DNA from: Eutreptiella sp. 'Long Island Sound 2002' | Taxonomy: Eukaryota > Euglenozoa > Euglenophyceae > Eutreptiales > Eutreptiaceae | DNA length: 64,000 nt | Assembly: GCA_964036045.1 (NCBI GenBank) | Contig: OZ038382.1 | Coordinates: forward strand, 107,220,578-107,284,577 | Direction: 5' to 3' | Shown: one piece after another, positions 1-9,873 of the stretch | Numbering within the stretch: position 1 is the first letter of the stretch | How the letters are laid out: each line of letters opens with the position of its first letter | The notes under the pieces: model-generated | Told to the model about the DNA's origin: nothing | Seen by the model: only the letters and a program-made list of their open reading frames with translations | Databases searched by the model: none | Translations under genes and position numbers: made by a program

Positions 1-162
1 TGATGTGTTGCTGTACATACTTTTGTTCCCTTGTTGCAGAGTGGCAAGGATCCTGAAACGCTTTGTCACATGACATGAGCGCATTGATGCCCCTGTGAGC
101 GTAGTGCTTTGCCTGCCTGCTCACTTGCGCGTGTCCCGCAGCGTCCCGTGGCTGGCCCCCCA
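1..162 (+). repeat. 3' end of the 5' LTR of chromovirus CHR1 (truncated by window edge)
   Basis: Bases 1-162 match 19016-19177 with one visible difference (T153 versus C19168). Similarity stops right after the shared CCCCCCA, so the LTR is taken to end in CA at 162. Most of this LTR lies upstream of the window. The near identity of the two copies points to a fairly recent insertion. I could not find a convincing tRNA primer-binding site in the bases just after 162. Confidence 0.8.
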
Positions 163-579
163 CGGGAACGTGTCAAAAGCGTTTCACCGCCGCGGGGTTA
201 CCCAGCCCTCGCGTGCCACTCGGGGCCACCAACCCCGAGCAGCGCAGCGCAGCTCGCAGCTCGCAGCGCAGCGCAGCGGCTCGCAGCGCAGCGCAGCGGC
301 TCGCAGCGCCACCCAGCGACAGCGCCGAGTTCGTCACGGAGCCAGCAGCGCCGTTCAGAGCATCGCCCTGACCGCGCCGCGACCGTGAAGGAAGTGGACA
401 AACCAGACCCATCGGCCGACCAGCAAGGCCGCGTCAACCACTTCCACAACCACCGGCTGACCAGCACCAGCCGCACGCCCAGTCCAGTGCTGCAGCACCC
501 GCCTCAACAACCACCACCAGTTCGTTGAGTCGAAGGAGTGCATACGAAGGACCTCAAGACCAACTACGCCCCCGCTGCC
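163..579 (+). other. CHR1 untranslated leader
   Basis: This is the leader between the 5' LTR end and the first gag AUG. It contains a short-period GC repeat at about 238-310 built from GCGCA and GCTCGCA units. The repeat could fold or serve as packaging or translation sequence, but that is inference. The gag frame is already open from 538, but the first AUG in good context is at 580. No other gene is seen. Confidence 0.6.
238..310 (+). repeat. GCGCA/GCTCGCA short tandem repeat in CHR1 leader
   Basis: Blocks of GCAGCGCAGC and GGCTCGCAGC alternate several times in the leader upstream of gag. It is a simple direct repeat with no assigned function. Confidence 0.6.
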
Positions 580-3500
580 ATGGTGAATTGGCAGGAAGCG
601 GGCAGGAGGTGGCCGCGGCCCCTCCCCCATGCGGCACGCCTGCTGCGTGGGTTGGTCTGGGACCAGCAGTACCGCCACAGCCACCCCAAGTGTGAAGGCG
701 GCATGCCCGGGAGCTTCGAGCTCCGCGAGGACATGGGGGAGGACCGCCTGCGGGCAGTGGAGGAGTGGCTGCGGGCGGAAGGGTACGAGTACCGCTTCCG
801 CCGCAAGCGCTGGAGGACGTGGACCTGGCCGGACAGGCCCGGCGAAGGCCTGCGTCCCGACGGGATCGAGGAGGACGAGGACCCCAACGCCTACCCGTCG
901 GGCGCCTCGATCAACGTCTCCCTGTGGGACATGATCGAGAGGAACTTCCCGGAACCGGGGAGCGAGCGCAGGCTGCAGGGCAGCAGCAGCGCGTCTCCGG
1001 GGAAGGAGAAGCGGTCCGCCGGGGACAGGAAGCGGGACCGGAGGTGGCGGGAGTACCAGGAGTCCCTGGCCGCCGAAGCCGCCCAAGGTGCCAAGGGCGG
1101 AACCCCAGCCCCCAGTCCCCAACGGGCCAATGGTGGTCATCACCCCGGCCACGCCACCCTCGGCGACTTCATCCAAGTCGCCAGGCAGACCAAGGCCAAG
1201 CCCCGTCCGCTGCTCCTGAAGCCCCAGCAGGCCTCAGCAGGCCCCAGCAGCGACGTGGAGTCGGCCCACCGCGGGAGGATGCCGGCCGACCAGGCCAGCT
1301 CCAGCAGCAGCGTGGCTCCCGACAGGGACGTGGCGCGCGCCTGTGAGCGCGTCTGTGGGGTGCCCTGCAACCTTCGGGTTGTCCGGCAACGGGCCAGGCA
1401 GCACGGCGCTGCCGTGGAGGGCGCCGTCGGCATCGCCCAGGAGGAGGCTGCGGAGTGGGCGCATGGCATGGCCATCCACGCCCGGACCGTGGCGGCCATT
1501 GCGGCCGGACTCACGGCCGTAGCCGCCCATGGGGCAGCGACTGCCCAGGTCAACGGTGAGTTGGCGGCAGCCGATGAGGAAGCCCGCCTGACGCAAGAGG
1601 CCATTGCCTGCAGGGAGGCCGAGGTGAGGGCGCTGGAAGAGGCGCTTGCCCAAGAGAGGGCAAAGAAGGAGGCGGAGGAAAGGGCCCACGCCGAAGCGAC
1701 GGCCAAGGCCCAGGCGGACGCCGCCAAGAAGGAAGCCATCGAGGCCGCGCGACGGAAGGTCGCTGAGGAGAAGGCCAAGACGGAGGCGGAGCTGGCGGCG
1801 TTGGAAGCGCAGAAGGCGCGGCTGCAGCAGGCCCGGGAAGCCGAGGCGGCTCGTGCTCGGGAAGAAGCCGAAGTGCGGGCTGCCGCAGCCACCGCCGCCG
1901 CAATGGAGGAGGCAGAGGCCAAACTCCGCCGCGAGACTCCCCCGGGAGGATCACGAGTGGAGACCCTTCGAAAACTTTTCGAAGGGGACGCCTCCTCCAG
2001 GATGACGCTGGAGGAGGCCGACACGGGCAGCAGTGGGAGCAGTGGCCCCACCGCCCGTCGACGGAGGAAGGGCAAGGGGAAGACCCCCGAGAGGCCGCGG
2101 AGGCCAGCTGGTGGACACCCCCACGACAGTAACCCCTTCTTCACCGCCGGTGAACGGGACGAACGAGGCCGCCGACATCGCCAAGTGGTGGCTTGGACGG
2201 GCGGAGGAGGCGGAGACGTCCCCATGGAACCGGAAGGTGAGGATGAGGATCTCCCTCCTCCCTACCGGAGCTCGGAGCCTTCCGAGACCGAGACGCCCAG
2301 GTGGGGCGACATGGACGAGGATGACGACATGGACTTCGGCATCACGAGGAAGCGCCCATCCTCGGACCCACCGAGGCGACCCGGCGGAGACCCACCGGGA
2401 CCCCCTGGCGGAGGACCATCAGGACCCCCTGGAGGACGCCCACCAAGTGGACCCCCTGGAGGCGGACCACCGGGCGGGGGAGGACCCCCTGGACCGGGCG
2501 GACCCGGCGGAGGCCCTCCTGGAGGACCCCCTGGGGACCCCGACGACCCACCAGGGAACGGCGACCCGGATACCACCTGGCGGTGGATTGTCTACCTCCG
2601 CAGGAGAGTCCAGTTGCTCGAGCTGGAGGTAGACACGGGCAAGGGCGAGATGGCTCGCATCTCCAGGGTCGCCGCGCGCGCGCAGAAGGAGCTGGACATC
2701 GCCAGGGCCGAGACCAAGTCGCTGACCAACGTCGTCAGCGGCCTGCAGCAGAGGCTGGACGCGCTGGAAGCCCGTGGGAGCGTCGGCAGCGACCACCCAC
2801 CCCTGGAGTCTGGCTCGTCGAACGACGGCTGGGGACCCGGACCAGGTCCAGGCAGACCCCACGCCCCCGGCGGAGCCCCCAGGAGTCGCCCCAGCGCCAG
2901 TGCCCCCTCTCTCACCGCCCCCTCTCACCACAGCGCGGGCCGCCGCAACGAGCGCGTGCCGCCCGGCAGTGGCAGTGAGGATTGGCGTGATGAGTGGCTC
3001 AGCGCGGAGTACCGCAACCGCCGTGCTCCACCGCGGACACCGGTACGCCCCCGGCGCCCCGCACCAGCCCCGGAGCCAATCCCATTGGCTGGTGGACATT
3101 ATGGTGGACTCAGGGATGCGGTCCCCAGAGGAGACGTGGAGTGGGATGTCGGCGAAGGTGAGGATCTGGACCTGGACCTGGAGGAGTTCGACATCAGCCC
3201 GCCGCGTGGTGTACGACGGGAGGCTGCTGAACGCAGCCGCCAGCGCCGTGATGAGGATGCGTACATGGACGCAGTACGGACCAGGTTAGGGTACATGGAG
3301 GAACCGCGGCGTAGCCACAGGGATTCCATGGAGGAGATGGACGTGGCGGCCGTGGGAGTCCGTGGGCGAGGCCGATGGGAACCTCGGTCGACCTCGCGGC
3401 CGGCGTTCATGGTCTCTGAGGCTGCGGACGCCGCCGTGTGGGAAGACTTGAAGGACATCAAGCCCCCCATGTACGACGGCAACCCCCTCAACCTCGACCG

Positions 3501-4890
3501 CTTCTTGGAGAAGCTGGACGATTGGGGGCTGACCGTCACTGAAGACATGCCTCACGCGGATGCGGAGAGATATGTCTTCAGACGGTTCAGGTACCGCCTG
3601 CCGGAAGTGCTCGGAGAGCTATACTTCCTGGCGACCAAGGAGGGGAAGATCAAGACCCTCAAGGAAGCCAAGAAGTGGCTCAACGAGCAGGAGCGGGTGG
3701 ACGCTCAGCAGGTGGCTGCCAAGCGGTGGAAGTCCATCAAGCTTGAGCATGATGGGCGGGAGATCCGCCTGCGGGATTGGCGGGACTTCCGAGGGAAATA
3801 CACCCTCCGACGCCGCAACGTGGAGGATTGGAACGAGGGTGACGAGCAGGCTCGCCTGCTCTCCATGCTGCCGGAAGCATGGATCAAGAGGGTCACCAAG
3901 GAGGAGTCCAAGCGGGCCAAGTCCAACCACACGGTCAAGATGATGCTCCCCAAAGAGTATCATACGAACGTGGTGGCTTGGACGAAGAAGAACGTGTCCC
4001 GGGATGTCAAACGGCACTCCCCGCGGAACGCTCTTCTCATCACCGTCTCGGGCGATCGCGAGAAGACCGCGATGTGGCGCCTTGACGAGTGTGAGTTGAG
4101 CGGCCAGACCATCCGTCTGCAGCCCATCCCGGCGCGGATGAGCTGCGACGAGATCCTGGAGTGGGTTGGCGAGGAAGTACTCAAGGAGTACCGAAACCTC
4201 CACCACACCCGCGGGTTGAGGCCCGGCGACCGCGACGTCAACTATGTTGGCGAGGGACCTGGCGGGGAAGCTGCCATGGACCCAGCGGGAGCCGGCGGCG
4301 ATGAGACTCTCGTCGACGATGACGACGACGATGAGCTAGCCGAAGTGGCCGTTTGTGCCTTTGTGGCCAAGAACCTGAGCGCGGGGAGCAAGCCGGGAAA
4401 CTGGAAGCCCCTGCAGCAGGGTTGGAGGAAGCAGGAGAAGAGGGACCCTCGCCGTATTGGCGACCCTCCGCTGTCCTTTGGGGAGTTCATACGAGCTCAC
4501 CCTCAGGGCTGTTTCGTGTGTTATGGGAGGAAGCGAGGCTTCAACCATGACCACCGAACATGCCCCATCCACAAGGCCGACACGGACGCTAACAAGAAGG
4601 CGCACGGGTCGAAGAAGGGTGCGCCCGCGGGTATCCGGGAAGCCAAGGTGGAGGTGGACAGGGACGAGCTCTCCAAGCTGGTGTCGCAGGGGACCGAGTT
4701 GGCCAAGGAGATCCAGGAGATCAAGAGGAACTGGGTCCCCAGGTCAGACAACAAGAACAAGGAGAACAGCCAGAACAACCAGAACAAGGACAAGGACAAG
4801 AAGCCTACTCGTAGTGAGAGGAGGAAGAAGGGCCTCAACGACGTTGAGGCCGAGGAGAACACCCCCTCTTCCACAACCGACGCCCCCTAG
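580..4890 (+). CDS. gag: Gag polyprotein of chromovirus CHR1, unusually long
   Basis: This is the structural protein of a Ty3/gypsy chromovirus, expected to form the virus-like particle. The AUG at 580 (GCCATGG context) gives about 1,436 residues, far longer than a typical chromovirus Gag. In order it has a charged N-terminal region; a long Ala/Glu/Lys coiled coil (about residues 305-475); a Pro/Gly-rich collagen-like stretch (about 605-675); a second coiled coil (about 680-735); a capsid-like region from the motif MYDGNPLNLDRF (about residue 965) to about 1220; and a zinc knuckle (CFVCYG...H....C) with spacing CX2CX8HX4C. A Lys/Asn-rich tail precedes the terminal UAG at 4888-4890. The capsid and knuckle regions align by eye with the minus-strand Gag at 29739-32666. 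The frame continues open into pol after the UAG. Confidence 0.88.
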   Translation: MVNWQEAGRRWPRPLPHAARLLRGLVWDQQYRHSHPKCEGGMPGSFELREDMGEDRLRAVEEWLRAEGYEYRFRRKRWRTWTWPDRPGEGLRPDGIEEDEDPNAYPSGASINVSLWDMIERNFPEPGSERRLQGSSSASPGKEKRSAGDRKRDRRWREYQESLAAEAAQGAKGGTPAPSPQRANGGHHPGHATLGDFIQVARQTKAKPRPLLLKPQQASAGPSSDVESAHRGRMPADQASSSSSVAPDRDVARACERVCGVPCNLRVVRQRARQHGAAVEGAVGIAQEEAAEWAHGMAIHARTVAAIAAGLTAVAAHGAATAQVNGELAAADEEARLTQEAIACREAEVRALEEALAQERAKKEAEERAHAEATAKAQADAAKKEAIEAARRKVAEEKAKTEAELAALEAQKARLQQAREAEAARAREEAEVRAAAATAAAMEEAEAKLRRETPPGGSRVETLRKLFEGDASSRMTLEEADTGSSGSSGPTARRRRKGKGKTPERPRRPAGGHPHDSNPFFTAGERDERGRRHRQVVAWTGGGGGDVPMEPEGEDEDLPPPYRSSEPSETETPRWGDMDEDDDMDFGITRKRPSSDPPRRPGGDPPGPPGGGPSGPPGGRPPSGPPGGGPPGGGGPPGPGGPGGGPPGGPPGDPDDPPGNGDPDTTWRWIVYLRRRVQLLELEVDTGKGEMARISRVAARAQKELDIARAETKSLTNVVSGLQQRLDALEARGSVGSDHPPLESGSSNDGWGPGPGPGRPHAPGGAPRSRPSASAPSLTAPSHHSAGRRNERVPPGSGSEDWRDEWLSAEYRNRRAPPRTPVRPRRPAPAPEPIPLAGGHYGGLRDAVPRGDVEWDVGEGEDLDLDLEEFDISPPRGVRREAAERSRQRRDEDAYMDAVRTRLGYMEEPRRSHRDSMEEMDVAAVGVRGRGRWEPRSTSRPAFMVSEAADAAVWEDLKDIKPPMYDGNPLNLDRFLEKLDDWGLTVTEDMPHADAERYVFRRFRYRLPEVLGELYFLATKEGKIKTLKEAKKWLNEQERVDAQQVAAKRWKSIKLEHDGREIRLRDWRDFRGKYTLRRRNVEDWNEGDEQARLLSMLPEAWIKRVTKEESKRAKSNHTVKMMLPKEYHTNVVAWTKKNVSRDVKRHSPRNALLITVSGDREKTAMWRLDECELSGQTIRLQPIPARMSCDEILEWVGEEVLKEYRNLHHTRGLRPGDRDVNYVGEGPGGEAAMDPAGAGGDETLVDDDDDDELAEVAVCAFVAKNLSAGSKPGNWKPLQQGWRKQEKRDPRRIGDPPLSFGEFIRAHPQGCFVCYGRKRGFNHDHRTCPIHKADTDANKKAHGSKKGAPAGIREAKVEVDRDELSKLVSQGTELAKEIQEIKRNWVPRSDNKNKENSQNNQNKDKDKKPTRSERRKKGLNDVEAEENTPSSTTDAP

Positions 4891-4920
4891 CGGAGCCCCT
4901 GCAGCCAAGGGCCCCAGCTA
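4888..4920 (+). promoter_or_regulatory. Probable UAG readthrough signal between gag and pol (CHR1)
   Basis: Gag ends at UAG (4888-4890) and pol continues in the same frame with CGG AGC CCC. A short possible hairpin follows (CCCT, a 7-base loop, AGGG). Pol has no in-frame AUG until about 5446, which is after the protease DTGA motif. CHR2 has UAG then AGG AGC CCC at the matching place, so the stop and the next codons are conserved between two diverged elements. Gammaretroviruses are the known precedent for UAG readthrough of gag. That it works here is inference. Confidence 0.65.
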
Positions 4921-7900
4921 GGGCGGTCGCAGGATGGTGACGTGGGAAGCGCCGAACCATCCCAGTCGGGAGTCGATAAGCACAAGGGGACTGCCGCGGG
5001 CGGAAGGCCCGGTCCGGCGCCCAGTCGCGGAGGCGGGGTGAGGGCAAGTGAAGGCACGAACCCTTGCACCCGTCCGTCCTTCGCGACCAAGAATGTGTTT
5101 GATGTACTACAGGATCTATCCGAGAGTATCGGAGGATCACCCGGACCGCAGCTGGATGCTGCAGATGGGCAGCCTGAGCCCATTGTCCACGACCTGCACC
5201 AGTCGCTTGTTGAGCTTCTGGAACGGCCGGAGATCCTGAGTTTGCACGCCGTGCGCCGTGTCGGTCGCGAACGGCAGTTGCATCTTAAGGTCCGTGCCTT
5301 ATGCGGGGAAGTGGAAAAGGTTTTCGACGTGTTGGTCGACACGGGAGCTCAAGTCAGCTTGGTCAAGGCTGGCCTACTTTCACCAGAGTGTCTGACCGAC
5401 AGTCGGAAAGCTGTCAGGCTGAAGGTGGCGAACGGCCAGTACATGGTGGGAGGCACGAAGGAAGCGGCCATTGGGCTGCAGTTCGTGAACCATCGTGAGC
5501 TGAGCCGCCCAGACCTCGGCAAGGAAATCCTCCTGCACGGTCGCTTCTACGAGGCCGAGATGGACTGGGACATGATCGTCGGGTACGACTTCATTATGGA
5601 GACGGACTCCGGCGTTCTCCCGGCCCAGGCCTCCATGACCCTGTACCAGGACGACCAACTCTCGTGGCTTTCGTCACCTGAGCACCATGTGGAATGCCAA
5701 TGGATCCACCCCGAACGCAATCAGCTCGAAGTGGCCACGCTGGACACTGAGCCAACTGGTCCTGCAAACCAGGAGTACGGCGTAAGGCCGGAAGTGGCGA
5801 GCCGAGTTGTCGCGGACTTGGGAGCTTCGGATCTGGCCCTGGATGCGTTCTCTTCAGGAACCTCCGCCCATCTTCGGGTGTGTGAGAAGTACTGGAGCGT
5901 ACAGGACTCCGCGTGGAAGAAGCACTGGGGTCCGCATCAGGGATTGATGTGGATCCATTGCCCCCGTTGGGACATTCCAAGAGCGATAGCGAAGATTCGC
6001 AAGGACCGCTCCAAGGCAGTGCTGGTTGTTCCTATGGGATGCACCGAGGAGGAAAGTACCCGACATTGGGTAGCCTCATTGACCAACATGACCTTAAACA
6101 AGGTCGTCCTACCGGCTGGAGAGAGTGTCTATCAGGACGCTAAGGGACAGCCCATGCCACCCCAGAGATGGCCAACAGAATTCCACTATGTGGATGGGGG
6201 CCTTGATCAGGCCGACGCCACGGACTTCGTGTGTGTCAACCGCATCATAGCAGAGCCCTGGCGGCAATGCTTTTCGGTTCCCCCTGTTGACATCGAAGAA
6301 GCGGATTCGGAAGACCCCCTCACTGAAGAGGAGTGGGATCTGGTTCAGGGGTATATGGATCAGCCCTTTCACGACTGGGGAAACCAGCGTGAGGGCAAAG
6401 GCCAGGACAAAGCCTGGTGGGAAGTGGACTCGATCGTCTCTGGTTCCTATGACGGGAACACCTTCGTGCAGAGGGTACTGGACCACCTATCCAGCCAGGA
6501 CGAGCCAATCGGGGGCAACCCACCCACCTACGGCGATCTATTCCGAGGCAAGACCAGAGATGGCCCTTTGGGCCACCTGGGAAGACCGCCTGAGCCGAAG
6601 ACGAGCGGGGTCGCTACCCCTCAAGTAAGCTCCGTGGTCCAGGTGCCCGGAAAAGCCAAGGCGGAGTCCGATGATTGCCCCAAGATCCAGGCGTTGAGGG
6701 CCAGGCTGAAGCAGAAGTATGGTGATACCTTCTTCAGCGGTAAGCCTGTGTTTCCCCCACCGGTGCGTGGACCGTATGGCGAGGCCAAGATACGACTGAA
6801 GCAGGACCCCCGTGTGTATCGGCACCGGGAGTTTGCCCTGAGGGGCGAGAGGAAAGAGGCCATGGAGAAGATCCTCCGTGACTTCATCCAGAGAGGCTGG
6901 CTTGAGCCGTGCCGCTCCGAGTGGGCCTCTCCCTGCTTCGTCGTTCCGAAGAAGGTTGCCGGTGAGTGGCGGGTCGTGGTCGACTACCGCGGCCTGAACG
7001 CCCAAACGCAGCACGACAGCTATACGCTGCCCCTCATCGAGGACATGCTGCAAAAGCAACACCGGCGGAGGATCTTCACGGTGATTGACCTGAAACATGG
7101 TTATCATCAGATGCCTCTCGCCGAGGAGTCCCGTGCCTGCACAGCCATGAGCACCCCATTTGGACCTCTCCAGTGGAAGGTGATGCCCATCGGCGTTACC
7201 AACGGCAATGCGGCTTTTCAGCGGATGCTGGAGAACCTGCTTGAGCCGGTGCGCGACTGTGCGGACCCCTTCGTGGACGACGTGATCATCGCGTCCGGGG
7301 ACCCCAGCATGAGCTACGAGGAGCTCCTGGAGGCACATGAGAGGGACGTCACTCGGGTGCTGGACCTTCTGGTTCGGCATAAACTCACGGGCAGCAGTGA
7401 CAAGGCCACCATTGCGGTAAGCGAGGTGGTCTTCGCTGGCCACGTAGTCGGGAACGGGCAGCGAAAGCCCATATCTGGCAAGGTGGCTGCGATTGAGCAC
7501 TGGGAAAAGCCCAAGACGGTCTCTGAGCTAGGGGCGTATCTGGGGTTCTGCAACTACTACTCGGGATATATCAAAATGTATGCCGAGTATGCAGCCCCCA
7601 TGACGACCATGCTCAAGGGCAACCGAGAGGAGACCAAGAAGGGGTCCAAGAAGCCTCTGGTCTGGACAGCTGAGTCCGACCGTGCCTTTGAGGGGATGAA
7701 GCAGGCGCTGCTATCCGCAGTGGGTCTGCACCTCGTGGATCCCGACCGAGGGTTCGTCCTGCGCACCGACGCTTCCGACTACGCCATTGGCGCTGTGTTG
7801 GAGCAAGTGCTTGACGACGGGAGGCACGTGCCTGTGGCCTTCTGGAGCCGAGTCCTGGCGGAAGGCCAGAGACGGACGTGGACGCCCCGTGAAAAGGAGG

Positions 7901-9873
7901 CGTATGCCATCGTCATGGCTCTCAGGAAATGGGCTGGGTACATAGCCCTCCATCCCGTCACCGTCTGCACCGACCATCAGAGTCTGCAGTCGTGGCACAA
8001 GGAGCACGTGGACACCCCCTCAGGTCCCGCCTCCCGACGGGCAAGATGGCATGAGACCTTGGCCAAGTTCGACCTTACGGTTGTTTATATTCCTGGAAAG
8101 GATAACACCGTGGCGGACTGTCTCAGTAGGTGGGCCTATCCCGCCAGCAAGGGCATGCAGGATAGCTCTGCCCATGGCGATGAGGCTGAGACCGCTGAAG
8201 CCAAGAGGATCATCGAGATGGAGCGCCTGATGGAGGAGGAGGGTGCTAAATGCTTCGTCGTCATGGCTGCGGATGCCCCCCTCGCGTCGAGGGTGAGCAG
8301 AGCGGTCAGTGTACTCGCCCCTGTGGGAGCTGAGTCCGACAAGCACCTCTTCCCGGAGTCTTGCCTCCAGGACGACTGGACCGACAATTACGCCAAGTCT
8401 GAGGCCTTTGCGGCCGAGTATAGGGCTGTGACCGACCCTGACGACGGGCAGAAGTGGCCAAAGGGGCTGACTGAGGAAGATGGCAAGCTCTACCGGAATG
8501 GTAAGCTGCTAGTACCAGAGTCCCGGGTGCTCGAGCTGTGTGAAGCTTGGCACCACCACATGCTGCACCCAGGGGTCAAGAAGCAAGCTCTTGACATGCA
8601 GCGTCGGTTCGGGATCGACCATATCGTTCTCTACACCGCCATCAAGAAGGTCAGGAAGGGTTGCTCGGTCTGTCAGGCCTGCAATCCCGATAACCGGAAC
8701 GTCAAGGGGGAAGCCCAATGGACCCCGGTTCCTGACCAGCCCATGGAGAGCGTGGCCATGGACGTCTTCTCCATGCCCGAAGTGCACATTGGCAAGGAGA
8801 CCTTTGACTGTGTGGTTCTCTGTGTGGACCGCCACAGCGGCTACGTTGTAGCCGTTCCGGCACGCAAAAAGGGGTTGCTTGCCAAGGAAGTGGCAGTCAT
8901 GATGATTCGTCATTGGCTGACCGTCTTTGACATCCCCCGCACCATTTGCAGTGACCGAGGGCCCCAGTTTACTGGTGGCTGGTTCAAGGCTATGTGTTCC
9001 CTCATGGGGATACGTCATGCCAAGAGCGTCGCCTATCTCAGCCGGTCTAACGGCCGTGCTGAAGTGGCTGGACGGCAGCTGTTCGAGAAGCTTCGCAAGA
9101 TCCACATCACCAATCCACGTCGGAACTGGTTTGAGGAGATGTGGCCTGCTCTGAAGGCCCATCATAACACCCCCACTCCGGGCGGCTTGTCCCCTCACCA
9201 AATTCTGTTCGGCAGGGACCCCCTCGGTAGGGGACTTCCCTTGTCTGGTGATGGCATGGCTATGGATGCCAAGGAATTCTTCGCGCGGCAAGAGCAAACG
9301 GCGCGGGACATCCGCCAGCAGCTCGAGAAGGAGCATGCTGAGCGTCAGAAGTCCGCCCCGAGCTCGACAGCGCAGAAGTTCAGGGTGGGAGACCCGGTTC
9401 GGGTGATCAGACCCCGCCCCATGGGCACCCACCGCACCAAGACCTGGTTCACACCCGGCGAGGTGGTCCGCAGGATTGGTGAGGACACCTACCGCATCAA
9501 GGTGGGTCACGGACAGTTCCGGGAGCGCCACGAGAGTCAACTCCGTGTGCGCCAACCCGACCTCCGTGGCCAACATGTGTCCCTGAGCTATGCCGCACAT
9601 GAGGCTGATTCGCATGATGACTATGCTGAGCAGGACGACTATACTGTCGAGAAGATCCTGGCTCAGCGTCCGAAAGCCTCGGCACCCGGAGGTCTGGAGT
9701 TCAAGGTTCGTTGGCGAGGCTATGGGCCGTCCCACGACACCTGGGAACCCGTCTCCTCGTTCGTGCCGCGGGTCAATACTCCCTTCATGGAGTACATCAG
9801 CAAGCACAAGACCAAGATCCACGTTTCAGAATTGGCAGCACTCACCCGGGCGATTGCAGCCAGGGGTGCCTGA
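4891..9873 (+). CDS. pol: Pol polyprotein of chromovirus CHR1 (PR-RT-RNH-IN-chromodomain)
   Basis: The frame is uninterrupted from the codon after the gag UAG to the TGA at 9871-9873, about 1,660 codons. Domains in order: aspartic protease (VLVDTGAQVSLV, about 5325-5360); reverse transcriptase with catalytic FVDD at 7270-7281; RNase H (LRTDASDYA, about 7757-7785); integrase with an HHCC zinc region (about 8550-8690) and DDE residues in AMDVF (about 8755), CSDRGPQF (about 8948) and NGRAEVAGRQ (about 9050); a GPY/F-like region (about 9380-9540); and a chromodomain (about 9640-9810, motifs YTVEKIL and VRWRGYG..HDTWEP). The chromodomain defines a chromovirus and is expected to steer integration by binding histone marks. 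The copy looks intact and could be active or recently active. Confidence 0.93.
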   Translation, partial: RSPCSQGPQLGRSQDGDVGSAEPSQSGVDKHKGTAAGGRPGPAPSRGGGVRASEGTNPCTRPSFATKNVFDVLQDLSESIGGSPGPQLDAADGQPEPIVHDLHQSLVELLERPEILSLHAVRRVGRERQLHLKVRALCGEVEKVFDVLVDTGAQVSLVKAGLLSPECLTDSRKAVRLKVANGQYMVGGTKEAAIGLQFVNHRELSRPDLGKEILLHGRFYEAEMDWDMIVGYDFIMETDSGVLPAQASMTLYQDDQLSWLSSPEHHVECQWIHPERNQLEVATLDTEPTGPANQEYGVRPEVASRVVADLGASDLALDAFSSGTSAHLRVCEKYWSVQDSAWKKHWGPHQGLMWIHCPRWDIPRAIAKIRKDRSKAVLVVPMGCTEEESTRHWVASLTNMTLNKVVLPAGESVYQDAKGQPMPPQRWPTEFHYVDGGLDQADATDFVCVNRIIAEPWRQCFSVPPVDIEEADSEDPLTEEEWDLVQGYMDQPFHDWGNQREGKGQDKAWWEVDSIVSGSYDGNTFVQRVLDHLSSQDEPIGGNPPTYGDLFRGKTRDGPLGHLGRPPEPKTSGVATPQVSSVVQVPGKAKAESDDCPKIQALRARLKQKYGDTFFSGKPVFPPPVRGPYGEAKIRLKQDPRVYRHREFALRGERKEAMEKILRDFIQRGWLEPCRSEWASPCFVVPKKVAGEWRVVVDYRGLNAQTQHDSYTLPLIEDMLQKQHRRRIFTVIDLKHGYHQMPLAEESRACTAMSTPFGPLQWKVMPIGVTNGNAAFQRMLENLLEPVRDCADPFVDDVIIASGDPSMSYEELLEAHERDVTRVLDLLVRHKLTGSSDKATIAVSEVVFAGHVVGNGQRKPISGKVAAIEHWEKPKTVSELGAYLGFCNYYSGYIKMYAEYAAPMTTMLKGNREETKKGSKKPLVWTAESDRAFEGMKQALLSAVGLHLVDPDRGFVLRTDASDYAIGAVLEQVLDDGRHVPVAFWSRVLAEGQRRTWTPREKEAYAIVMALRKWAGYIALHPVTVCTDHQSLQSWHKEHVDTPSGPASRRARWHETLAKFDLTVVYIPGKDNTVADCLSRWAYPASKGMQDSSAHGDEAETAEAKRIIEMERLMEEEGAKCFVVMAADAPLASRVSRAVSVLAPVGAESDKHLFPESCLQDDWTDNYAKSEAFAAEYRAVTDPDDGQKWPKGLTEEDGKLYRNGKLLVPESRVLELCEAWHHHMLHPGVKKQALDMQRRFGIDHIVLYTAIKKVRKGCSVCQACNPDNRNVKGEAQWTPVPDQPMESVAMDVFSMPEVHIGKETFDCVVLCVDRHSGYVVAVPARKKGLLAKEVAVMMIRHWLTVFDIPRTICSDRGPQFTGGWFKAMCSLMGIRHAKSVAYLSRSNGRAEVAGRQLFEKLRKIHITNPRRNWFEEMWPALKAHHNTPTPGGLSPHQILFGRDPLGRGLPLSGDGMAMDAKEFFARQEQTARDIRQQLEKEHAERQKSAPSSTAQKFRVGDPVRVIRPRPMGTHRTKTWFTPGEVVRRIGEDTYRIKVGHGQFRERHESQLRVRQPDLRGQHVSLSYAAHEADSHDDYAEQDDYTVEKILAQRPKASAPGGLEFKVRWRGYGPSHDTWEPVSSFVPRVNTPFMEYISKHKTKIHVSELAALTRAIAARGA

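Noticed and set aside
163-200. tRNA primer-binding site for CHR1
   Set aside because: No match to the initiator tRNA-Met pattern used by CHR2 or another tRNA end that I could recognise.
4888-4890. Alternative genetic code in which UAG or UGA is sense
   Set aside because: Ordinary ends at TAA and TGA are seen (pol at 9873 and 24865, protease at 54599), and in-frame UAG occurs only at the gag-pol junctions.
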